Source of the DNA: Spirochaetaceae bacterium | Lineage (GTDB): Bacteria; Spirochaetota; Spirochaetia; SZUA-6; Bin103 | Direction: 5' to 3' | Assembly (NCBI GenBank): GCA_026710565.1 | Contig: JAPOQV010000565.1 | Coordinates: 1 to 22,170 of the forward strand | DNA length: 22,170 bases | In this document: in pieces, positions 1 to 6,692 of the stretch | How positions within the stretch are numbered: position 1 is the first letter of the stretch | Layout of the letters: the number at the start of each line of letters is the position of its first letter | Notes under the pieces: model-generated | Told to the model about the DNA's origin: nothing | What the model saw: only the letters and a program-made list of their open reading frames with translations | The model's database searches: none | Position numbers and translations under genes: made by a program

Positions 1-96
1 CAGTACGGGCTCTGGCCCGACTCCTGGTACCACGACGGCGAGTTGCACGATAGCGTCTTCATGTACCTGCTCCGCGCCGACTTCGGGGCCGGGTAG
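1..96 (+). CDS. GNAT family N-acetyltransferase, C-terminal fragment (cut by window start)
   Basis: Only the last 31 codons and the TAG stop (94-96) are visible; the gene runs off the left edge. I recognise it by comparison with the next gene: about 22 of its 31 residues match the C-terminus of that acetyltransferase, including the shared run WPDSWYHDGELH and the ending LRADF. This is the last strand of a GNAT fold of the RimJ/RimL type, which moves an acetyl group from acetyl-CoA to an amine. The active-site half is outside the window, so nothing can be said about its intactness. It lies 31 bp upstream of, and in the same direction as, its paralogue, so the two form a tandem pair. Confidence 0.75.
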   Translation, partial: QYGLWPDSWYHDGELHDSVFMYLLRADFGAG

Positions 97-127
97 CGGC
101 GCCGGCGGGGCTCCGGCATACTCCGCC

Positions 128-667
128 ACGGCGTACTTCAAGAAGCTGGTCGGCGAGCAGTGCTACCTGTCGCCCATCGACCCGAACGACGCGACCACGT
201 ACACCGAGTGGCTCAACGACCCGGACGTCGCCGCCGGCATCACCTTCACCCGCCGCATCGTCAACGAGGCTGGCGAGCGGGAGGCGCTGGCCAGCCTCGC
301 CGCGAAGCCCTATCACTTCGCCATCGTCGCGCTCGACGGCGACGAGTTGATCGGCAACTGCGGCATCGGGAACGTGAGCGCCGTCGACCGCACCGGCGAG
401 CTCGGCATCCTGATCGGCAACAAGCGCCTCTGGAACCGCGGCTTCGGCACCGACGCCGTGCGGCTGCTGCTGCGCTTCGCATTTCTGACGCTCAACCTGA
501 ACAACGTCAGGCTCACCGCGCACTCGTTCAACACGCGGGCGATCCGCTGCTACGAGAAGTCCGGCTTCAAGCAGTGCGGCTATTGGCCGGACTCCTGGTA
601 CCACGACGGCGAGCTGCACGGCACCGTCATGATGTACGTGCTGCGCGCCGACTTCGACGAGGCGTAG
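128..667 (+). CDS. GNAT family N-acetyltransferase (RimJ/RimL-like), tandem copy with unclear start
   Basis: The frame encodes about 179 residues, the usual length for RimJ/RimL-type GNAT enzymes, which acetylate an amine using acetyl-CoA. The N-terminus (YFKKLVGEQCYLSPI) looks like a normal family start. The acetyl-CoA-binding loop is visible as NRGFGT at about residues 103-108, followed by the expected helix. The C-terminus has the typical NTRAIRCYEKSGFK segment. Oddity: there is no ATG, GTG or TTG in frame before the body of the domain; the first usable codon is TTG at 347, which would remove 73 residues of the fold. Codon 128-130 is ACG, one transition from ATG and followed by GCG-TAC, so I place the start there. 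The gene may use a rare ACG start, be a recent start-loss pseudogene, or carry a sequence error. The substrate is unknown. Confidence 0.7.
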   Translation, partial: TAYFKKLVGEQCYLSPIDPNDATTYTEWLNDPDVAAGITFTRRIVNEAGEREALASLAAKPYHFAIVALDGDELIGNCGIGNVSAVDRTGELGILIGNKRLWNRGFGTDAVRLLLRFAFLTLNLNNVRLTAHSFNTRAIRCYEKSGFKQCGYWPDSWYHDGELHGTVMMYVLRADFDEA

Positions 668-691
668 CAACGCCTCTCCCACGCCAGTCCC

Positions 692-720
692 TTGCGCTTC
701 CGGTGGAAGTGCAGTAGCTT
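692..720 (+). promoter_or_regulatory. candidate promoter for the LplA-type binding protein gene, with internal dyad
   Basis: TTGCGC (692-697) and TAGCTT (715-720) are separated by 17 bp, the preferred sigma-70 spacing. Each matches its consensus only partly (4 of 6 and 3 of 6). Transcription would start near 727, giving a leader of about 50 nt. Positions 694-712 form the dyad GCGCTTCC-GGT-GGAAGTGC (8 pairs if one is G-U), filling the space between the two hexamers, as an operator might. It could instead simply be a hairpin ending the acetyltransferase transcript, although no T-run follows it. Confidence 0.33.
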
Positions 721-739
721 GGCCCAACGGTTTCGACCA

Positions 740-766
740 CGGTCCCATCGCGGACCGATTTTTTTT
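740..766 (+). terminator. intrinsic terminator-like hairpin in the leader of the binding protein gene
   Basis: Stem CGGTCC (740-745), 6-nt loop, GGACCG (752-757), then A and eight T (759-766). This is a classic intrinsic terminator shape with a short stem. The T-run abuts the Shine-Dalgarno GGAGG (767-771) of the next gene, so no promoter can fit between them. Any promoter for that gene must lie upstream, which puts the hairpin inside its leader and makes it a candidate attenuator. A simpler reading is that it ends the acetyltransferase transcript. Confidence 0.55.
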
Positions 767-777
767 GGAGGCAGTTC

Positions 778-2388
778 GTGAAGAAACGTGCATCTATAGT
801 AGCGGTCATCGCAGCGCTTCTGGCGCTGTGTCTGACACCGCTGAGCTGGAGCTCCGCCGAGTCCGAGGCGGCAGCGGAAGAGACGGTGACGATCCATATG
901 TTTATGGGTAACTCGGGTGTCCCGCACCCGGCCGACGTCGACCCGAGCAGCAACTGGGCGATTGACGTCGTCGAGGAGTTGGCGAACGTAGACCTCATCC
1001 TGGAGGTTCCGAACTACCAGGACTTCGCCACCAAGATCAATCTGCTGCTGGCTTCCGGCAACCTGCCCGACATCGTCCATGGCTGGCAGAAGGCCGACCT
1101 GGAGAACGCCGCCGACGCCGGCGCGTTCATCGATCACAAGCCGTATTACGACAACTCTACGATCATGCAGGAGCGCGTTTCGCAGCTTGCATTCGACCTG
1201 GCAGCGACGCCGAACGGACTGCACTTCGCGATTCCGATGGTGATGAGCGCCCGCGAGCCCGGCTGGGGCAACCTGGTCCGCTACGACCTGCTCGAAGAGT
1301 ACAACGGCGGCGAGTTCCCCGGCACGATCGATGGATACGTAGACTTCCTCCGCTGGGTCAGGGACAACTACGAGAATTCCACACCCCTCTCCTCGCGCCT
1401 CGCATGGGGCGGACGGCTGTTCGCCACGGGCGACGTCTTCTTTCTCTGGTACGGCGTACCGCCCTACGGGACGCGCATCCAGGACGGCACCGTGCACCAC
1501 AACTTCACGCTTCCGGCCATGAAGGAAGCCCTCAAGCTGTGGCGACAGGTGTTCGAGGAAGGCATCCTGGATCCCGAGTTCGCGACCAGCGATACGGCCG
1601 CCTGGGTACAGAAGAGAAGTGAACGCCAGGTCTCCATGTTTTCCAACGCTACCGACCAGGTCATCCCCGGGTACGACAACATGATGAACTCCGGCCAGGT
1701 TTGGGTATACACGCCACCGCTCGACGAATACCCGGAAGCCTTGACGGATCCCAAGTACATGGCGGACCTGAGCATCAACTACGGCGTGGACATCTTCCCG
1801 ATATCGAGCCATCGCACCGGCATCACCTCGGCGGCAAAGGATCCGGACCGGGCGTGGAGAGTCCTCGAAGCGTTTGCATCGGATGAGCTGTGGGACGTGA
1901 TCTCCTGGGGCCGCGAAGGCAAGGAATACACGGTGGAGGGCGGCGAACGCAAAGCCACGGACCGCCTCTACTACCGTGACCTGGACGACCCGGATGCCCA
2001 CTACTGGACGTTGCACCTCGGCACCATCAGCGGCTTCTGGCCCACGCAGGTCAAGTACGCAGTCCAGGCCGAGCGGTACCCGATGGAGTGGCAGCGCGTG
2101 CACGACAGCGCGCAGTGGCTCATGGAAAAGGACCGTGAGGTCGGCCTGAGCTACCTCTCCTTCGTGCCGACGGACCCGGAGGTCAGCAAGAAGTCCGGCG
2201 AAGTCAACCCCTTCATAAGTGCGGCCATCGCCAAGGCTATCTCCGGTCAGATCACCCTGGACCAGTTCGATGAAGAAGTGGCGAAGTTCCAGGATGAATT
2301 CGGCTTCATCTACGACTATCAGACTCGGTATGTGCAAGAGAACAGGGACGATCTGCGCGCCAAGAACGTCAGGATGGTCGACTGGTAG
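778..2388 (+). CDS. extracellular solute-binding protein, LplA/YtcQ-like (carbohydrate ABC transporter)
   Basis: Predicted 536-residue periplasmic or surface sugar-binding protein of the family-1 (COG1653, LplA-like) group, which captures a saccharide and delivers it to the two permeases encoded downstream. A signal peptide is clear: MKKR, then a hydrophobic stretch (residues 6-22), with likely cleavage after SSA near residue 27. A Cys sits in the hydrophobic core (LLALCL), but the residue before it is Leu, so this is not a proper lipobox and a signal peptidase I site fits better. The mature start (ESEAAAEETVTI) leads into a typical first strand, and the segments NLPDIVHGWQ and NGLHFAIPMVM fit this family. 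The length is normal. The GTG start at 778 is supported by GGAGG at 767-771, 6 bp upstream. It is the first gene of the transporter unit and is followed by a strong hairpin. The sugar cannot be deduced. Confidence 0.9.
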   Translation: MKKRASIVAVIAALLALCLTPLSWSSAESEAAAEETVTIHMFMGNSGVPHPADVDPSSNWAIDVVEELANVDLILEVPNYQDFATKINLLLASGNLPDIVHGWQKADLENAADAGAFIDHKPYYDNSTIMQERVSQLAFDLAATPNGLHFAIPMVMSAREPGWGNLVRYDLLEEYNGGEFPGTIDGYVDFLRWVRDNYENSTPLSSRLAWGGRLFATGDVFFLWYGVPPYGTRIQDGTVHHNFTLPAMKEALKLWRQVFEEGILDPEFATSDTAAWVQKRSERQVSMFSNATDQVIPGYDNMMNSGQVWVYTPPLDEYPEALTDPKYMADLSINYGVDIFPISSHRTGITSAAKDPDRAWRVLEAFASDELWDVISWGREGKEYTVEGGERKATDRLYYRDLDDPDAHYWTLHLGTISGFWPTQVKYAVQAERYPMEWQRVHDSAQWLMEKDREVGLSYLSFVPTDPEVSKKSGEVNPFISAAIAKAISGQITLDQFDEEVAKFQDEFGFIYDYQTRYVQENRDDLRAKNVRMVDW

Positions 2389-2428
2389 ACCTCAGCCGGA
2401 CAGCAACGTAGCGACATAGCACCGAACC

Positions 2429-2460
2429 CGGGGGGCGCATGCTCAGGTATGCGCCCCCCG
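2429..2460 (+). terminator. strong GC hairpin between binding-protein and permease genes (attenuator or mRNA stabiliser)
   Basis: Perfect 12-bp inverted repeat: CGGGGGGCGCAT (2429-2440), 8-nt loop, ATGCGCCCCCCG (2449-2460). It is followed by CTTTC, not a full T-run, so it should terminate only partly or protect the upstream message from 3' decay. It lies 40 bp after the binding-protein stop and 10 bp before the permease Shine-Dalgarno. In other binding-protein-dependent transporters such hairpins keep binding-protein output above permease output. Confidence 0.7.
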
Positions 2461-2489
2461 CTTTCACCTCAGGAGAGGCACTAAGCGAG

Positions 2490-3428
2490 ATGGCAGACTC
2501 AGCGGCACCGGCCGCGAGCCGCCCGGCGTCGAGGCGGAAGATCACGAAACGCGCACTCTCGCTGTTCGCGCTGTTCCTGCCGGCGGCAGTGCTCCTGTTC
2601 CTTTTCAACTACCTGCCGATCTACGGCATCATCATCTCCTTCAAGGACTTCACGCCGTATCGCGGCATCCTGGGAAGCGCCTGGGCCGGGCTCGAGCACT
2701 TCCGCTTCTTCCTTTCCGATGCCCGCTTCTGGAACGTCGTCAAGAACACGATCTACATCAGCCTGCTCGACATCCTGATCGGGTTTCCCGCTCCCATCGT
2801 CTTCGCCCTGCTGGCCAACGAGATCGCCAGCAGGCCGTTCAAGCGAGTGAGCCAGACGATCTCGTACCTGCCCCACTTCGTCTCGTGGGTCGTCGTGTAC
2901 GGGCTCATGTATCAGCTCCTCTCCCCGCTGCACGGCATGCTCAACAAGCTCGTCGTGCTGTTCGGCGCCGACCCCATCCACTTCATGGGGCGGGTGGATC
3001 TGTACCGGCCGATGGTCGTCACCCTGGAGATCTGGAAGAACATGGGATGGGGGGCCATCCTCTATTTCGCGGCGCTGACCACCATCGACACCGATCTGTA
3101 CGAAGCCGCCTACATCGACGGAACCAGCCGACTGCGCATGGTCTTCGCCGTCACCCTGCCCGGGCTGCTGCCGGTGATCATGCTGCTGTTGATATTCCGG
3201 ATCTCGCGCCTGTTTCTGGTCGAGTTCGAGAGGATCTTCGTCTTCGCCAACCCGCTGAACTATGAAGTCTCCGACGTGCTCGCCGTCTACATCTACCGCC
3301 TCGGGCTGGAGCAGGCCCAGTACAGCCTGACCGCGGCCATCGGCCTGGTGCAGTCGGTCATCGGGTTCTGTCTGCTGTTCGCCGCGCACAAGGCCGCACG
3401 CCGGCTCACCGGAGTCGGTCTATGGTAG
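2490..3428 (+). CDS. carbohydrate ABC transporter permease, LplB-like
   Basis: Predicted 312-residue inner-membrane permease of the LplB type (COG4209), partner of the downstream LplC-like permease. After a basic N-terminus (ASRRKITKR) comes TM1 (FALFLPAAVLLFLFNYLP) and the family-typical GIIISFKDFTPYRGI. Further membrane segments run to the C-terminus, about six in all. The cytoplasmic EAA coupling loop that contacts the ATPase is EAAYIDGTSRLRMVF. I chose the ATG at 2490 because AGGAGAGG (2471-2478) precedes it with usable spacing. An in-frame ATG at 2439 exists, but it sits inside the hairpin stem and would add 17 unlikely residues. The last 7 bp overlap the next gene, so the two permeases are translationally coupled. 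No ATPase gene accompanies them, as in other LplABC systems that borrow a shared MsmX/MsmK-type ATPase. Confidence 0.92.
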   Translation: MADSAAPAASRPASRRKITKRALSLFALFLPAAVLLFLFNYLPIYGIIISFKDFTPYRGILGSAWAGLEHFRFFLSDARFWNVVKNTIYISLLDILIGFPAPIVFALLANEIASRPFKRVSQTISYLPHFVSWVVVYGLMYQLLSPLHGMLNKLVVLFGADPIHFMGRVDLYRPMVVTLEIWKNMGWGAILYFAALTTIDTDLYEAAYIDGTSRLRMVFAVTLPGLLPVIMLLLIFRISRLFLVEFERIFVFANPLNYEVSDVLAVYIYRLGLEQAQYSLTAAIGLVQSVIGFCLLFAAHKAARRLTGVGLW

Positions 3429-4318
3429 GGATGCTGCGCTATCGATCCGTTTCCCGGCGGGTCTTCGAGGTTTGCCTCTATCTCGGGTTCATCCTGCTGG
3501 GCCTCTGCATCGTCCTGCCGTTCCTGCACGTGGTGGCGGTGTCGCTGAGCAGCAAGAGCGCCATCCTGAAGAACCAGGTGACGATCGTTCCCGTGGAGCT
3601 CTACACCAGAGGCTACGACATCATCCTGAGCAGCAGGCTCTTTCTCACCAGCCTCACCAACACCGTGCTCCTCACGGTGATCAATACCCTGATAGCGATC
3701 TTGATCGCGGTGAGCGCCGCGTACGCGCTGGCGAACAAGCACTTCATGGGCATGCGCACCGCGCTGATTTATACGCTCATCCCGCTGTATTTCTCCGGCG
3801 GCCTCATCCCGTTCTACCTGATCGTGAACTCCTATGGGCTCAACAACACCAGGCTCGCCCTCATGCTTCCGTACCTGGTGGACCCGTTTCTGATCATCGT
3901 CTTCCGCAACGCCATCGTGCGGGTGCCGCAGGAGATCATGGAATCGGCCGAGGTGGACGGCGCTTCCGAGTTCACGATTCTTTTCCGGATCGTCTTCGCG
4001 CTCATCGTTCCGATGGTCGCCGCCTTCACCATCATCTCGGCGGTGTTCTACTGGAACATGTGGTTTCCCGTGCTCATCTTCATCCGCGACAAGTGGAAGT
4101 GGACGCTCCAATACATGCTTCGCGACATCTACACCAATCCGCTGATCGGCGGCGGTCAGCTCGATGTCGGCAATATCGTTGAGGATCTCGACAGTATCCT
4201 GCCGCAGAACCTGATCAACGCGGCGATCGTCTGCACCGTGCTGCCGGTGGTCATCATCTACCCGTTTCTCCAACGGTATTTCATTCACGGTGTGATCGTC
4301 GGCGCCGTCAAGGGTTGA
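3422..4318 (+). CDS. carbohydrate ABC transporter permease, LplC/YtcP-like
   Basis: Predicted 298-residue inner-membrane permease of the LplC/YtcP type (COG0395), the second half of the translocation pore. TM1 (VCLYLGFILLGLCIVLPFLHVVAV) is followed by the family-typical SLSSKSAI; the segment ALIYTLIPLYFSGGLIPFYL is characteristic of this subfamily. The EAA coupling loop reads ESAEVDGASEFTILFRI. The late segment AVFYWNMWFPVLIFI and the C-terminal YFIHGVIVGAVKG are also typical. The ATG at 3422 overlaps the preceding gene by 7 bp; a second ATG at 3431 is a possible alternative. The gene ends 11 bp inside the end of the convergent hydrolase gene (4308-4318), an unusually tight tail-to-tail arrangement. 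Confidence 0.93.
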   Translation: MVGMLRYRSVSRRVFEVCLYLGFILLGLCIVLPFLHVVAVSLSSKSAILKNQVTIVPVELYTRGYDIILSSRLFLTSLTNTVLLTVINTLIAILIAVSAAYALANKHFMGMRTALIYTLIPLYFSGGLIPFYLIVNSYGLNNTRLALMLPYLVDPFLIIVFRNAIVRVPQEIMESAEVDGASEFTILFRIVFALIVPMVAAFTIISAVFYWNMWFPVLIFIRDKWKWTLQYMLRDIYTNPLIGGGQLDVGNIVEDLDSILPQNLINAAIVCTVLPVVIIYPFLQRYFIHGVIVGAVKG

Positions 4319-6692
4319 GCGGCCTGAGCCAGAGCAGCCGCCAACCGTAGGGATCGAGAGCGCCATGCAGGCGCGCCGGTGATCGCTCCAACCCATCGAC
4401 GATCGCGACCGTGGCGTGATCCATGCCGAGAAGGTCCCAGTTCACGGTCAGCGCGAATGCCGTCCGCTCCCGATTCAGGTTCGACACGACGGCGAGCACG
4501 CCGTTGCCGGGATGCCGGTAGATGCTCACGTAGATGCCGGGGGAGTCGGCGCGGACGTACTCGGCGTTGCGCCAATACGGAAGCCACTCGGCTCTGCCGC
4601 GGTCGAAGTCATCCATGAGCCGCCAGATGCGTGAGGCCAGATCGAGATCCTCCAGTCCGGGTCGGTTCATCGGCCTGACCGGGACGTCGTGGATCAACGT
4701 GACGGCCCATGCCTGTTCGAAGGTAAATCCCTGGCCGTAGCAGAGGAACTCGGCCGGGACCCCCCACTGGCGGCCCATGAACTCCGCGCGGAACGCGTCG
4801 AGCGGAAGCTGCGTCGCGGCGTTGTCGATGCCACGGACGTCCTGGAACTGCTCCCCGTCCCAATACGAGGTGGCGAATCCGAGCGTCGGCATGACCATGC
4901 ACGTCGAGTTGTGCGCGTTGATCTGCCCTTCAGGATTGACGGATTTTACCGCATTGTGGATGCGACGCATGGCGCTGCGCACGCCGAAAATGGGATACGA
5001 CTTCGCGACCGATCCGTCGGACCGCATGCTGCCGCATCCATGCAGGGTATTGATGCATCCGGCCGGGAACTCCATGCCGTCGAGGTACACGCCGTCGATA
5101 CCGAATTCGTCCATGGCCCGGGCGATGGCGTCGGCGACGAAGTCCTGCCATGCGCTGTTGAGGCAGACGACCCACGCCGACTGATCGGGCTGCGGTGCCG
5201 AATGGAACAGCGGGTAGCCGTACGGCGGCATGGTGAGACAGTCGGCCCCGAAGTCACGCCACTCGGGCGCCGCGCTGGAGATCAGGAACCCATAGTACAG
5301 CAGGATCTTGAGACCCCGGTCGTGGCACGCCTCGACCCACTCGCGCAGCCGCTCGCGGTCGACCGGAATCGTGTGCGCTTCGATGTCGGTCCAGAACTGG
5401 TGCAGCGCCACGGTTCTCACACCTGCCTGCACGCAACGATCCAGAAACCGCGGCGACAGGGTCAGCGGCTCCGTGAACGCGGGCGGAGCCGGTCCGACGT
5501 GGATGCACCGGTAGTCCCAGGCCCCCTGTTCGTTCGCCTTGACCGGCGTGGCCTGCAGGCCGAACGTGTACCGCAGGGGCTGGTAGCGTTCCCCGCGCTC
5601 GCCCGTGATCGCCGCGTCCCGGATCACGGCATTCTCCAACTCCGGCGCCGTATCCCAGGCCAGCGGCCGCTGCGACGCCGGCGCCAACCGCATCGGCAAG
5701 GAGATCAGGTGCAGCGTGAGCACCACGCGATCCCCATCGCGGACAATCTCCGTCGCCGGCGTGCCCGGCGCGACCTGCCAGTCGCGGTCGGACTCGCTGA
5801 ACCACGCCAGGCCGCGATCCTCGTCTCCCAGCCAGACGTACGGCCGAAATCCCATCTTCACCGCGGTGTCCGGGTGGGCGCCGGCGTTCCTGGCCGTCCC
5901 CCATGCCCCCGGGAAGTGATACAGGTACTCCGCGTGCTCCGCGCGGATGGGAATCTCGATCGACAGGGAGTCCAGGTCGACGGCGTCGGCCGCGGAGACT
6001 TCGACATCGAAGCGGATCATCCCGTCGAACTCGACGTGCGCCTGCACGCGCAGGTCGAGGTTCGCTGCGGACAGACGCTGTTCGAGCACGACCTCACCGG
6101 GGGCCGACGCCACCTGATCGATCGTTTCCGCTGCGAACCGCAGGCTCCGGCCGCCGGCGACTGCCGCCAGTCGAACGGGCGCACGCAGGATCCGACTGCC
6201 CGCCGCGGTCACCGATTCGATCAGGCAGCCGGGAGCAAACCGGTACTCTCTCCCCCAACCGGAAACCGCATACGCTCCGTCGGCATGTGACCTGCCCTCG
6301 AGCGCCGTCCAGTCTGCGGGTACTCCGGGATCGAGCCCGGCGCGCGAGCCCCACCAGGCGGGCTTGTGCGGTGGATCGGCGCTCTGGATGAGATGCGTGA
6401 TGCACTCGCGACCCCACCGATCGACGAGGACCGCCTGCAGCTCACACGTCCCGCCCGGCACCTGTCCCAGGTCGAGCACGACCGTCCGATCCGACGGCTG
6501 GTCGAAGTCGTCGATCCTGGTCCGTACGAACGACTGGCGGCGCGCACGGTGCCACACCCAGAGATCGACGGCCGCCCCCCTCGATATGAAGGCATCTCCA
6601 ACCGAAACGACCGTTACGTGCAGCTTGTCCGCGTCGAATCGGGCATACGCACACAACGTAATCTGGCGAGGTGAAGTCCCCTTTTTCTTCAT
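4308..6692 (-). CDS. putative glycoside hydrolase, DUF6067/GH123-like (copy A, downstream)
   Basis: A 794-residue protein without signal peptide, so probably cytoplasmic. The N-terminal third is beta-rich. Residues 281-305 (FRPYVWLGDEDRGLAWF and the following ESDRDW) match the domain I know from DUF6067/GH123-like proteins. The C-terminal half reads as a TIM barrel: KILLYYGFLISS (about 462-473), GIDGVYLDG (531-539), HGCG (551-554) and YWDGEQF (610-616). Acidic residues D538, D612 and E614 are possible catalytic residues, but I cannot assign them. GH123 enzymes are beta-N-acetylgalactosaminidases; the substrate here is unproven. The start (MKKKGTSPRQ) is backed by alignment with the neighbouring copy, whose stop overlaps it as ATGA (6689-6692). 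No good Shine-Dalgarno is seen, so translation is probably coupled. The two copies look roughly 80% or more identical by eye. Confidence 0.75.
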   Translation of the reverse strand: MKKKGTSPRQITLCAYARFDADKLHVTVVSVGDAFISRGAAVDLWVWHRARRQSFVRTRIDDFDQPSDRTVVLDLGQVPGGTCELQAVLVDRWGRECITHLIQSADPPHKPAWWGSRAGLDPGVPADWTALEGRSHADGAYAVSGWGREYRFAPGCLIESVTAAGSRILRAPVRLAAVAGGRSLRFAAETIDQVASAPGEVVLEQRLSAANLDLRVQAHVEFDGMIRFDVEVSAADAVDLDSLSIEIPIRAEHAEYLYHFPGAWGTARNAGAHPDTAVKMGFRPYVWLGDEDRGLAWFSESDRDWQVAPGTPATEIVRDGDRVVLTLHLISLPMRLAPASQRPLAWDTAPELENAVIRDAAITGERGERYQPLRYTFGLQATPVKANEQGAWDYRCIHVGPAPPAFTEPLTLSPRFLDRCVQAGVRTVALHQFWTDIEAHTIPVDRERLREWVEACHDRGLKILLYYGFLISSAAPEWRDFGADCLTMPPYGYPLFHSAPQPDQSAWVVCLNSAWQDFVADAIARAMDEFGIDGVYLDGMEFPAGCINTLHGCGSMRSDGSVAKSYPIFGVRSAMRRIHNAVKSVNPEGQINAHNSTCMVMPTLGFATSYWDGEQFQDVRGIDNAATQLPLDAFRAEFMGRQWGVPAEFLCYGQGFTFEQAWAVTLIHDVPVRPMNRPGLEDLDLASRIWRLMDDFDRGRAEWLPYWRNAEYVRADSPGIYVSIYRHPGNGVLAVVSNLNRERTAFALTVNWDLLGMDHATVAIVDGLERSPARLHGALDPYGWRLLWLRPLNP

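Noticed and set aside
778..870. Lipoprotein signal in the LplA-like binding protein
   Set aside because: The Cys in LLALC is preceded by Leu and lies inside the hydrophobic core, which does not fit the lipobox; cleavage after SSA is more likely.
580..2337. Long open frame on the minus strand opposite the binding-protein gene, and similar long antisense frames at 4689-6290 and 7373-9097
   Set aside because: In GC-rich DNA the strand opposite a real gene is often open. The translations are rich in Arg, Val, His and Gln without recognisable domains, while the opposite strand encodes clear families.
2439..2489. Longer start for the LplB-like permease at ATG 2439
   Set aside because: The ATG lies in a hairpin stem and has no ribosome-binding site; ATG 2490 has AGGAGAGG and a normal family N-terminus.
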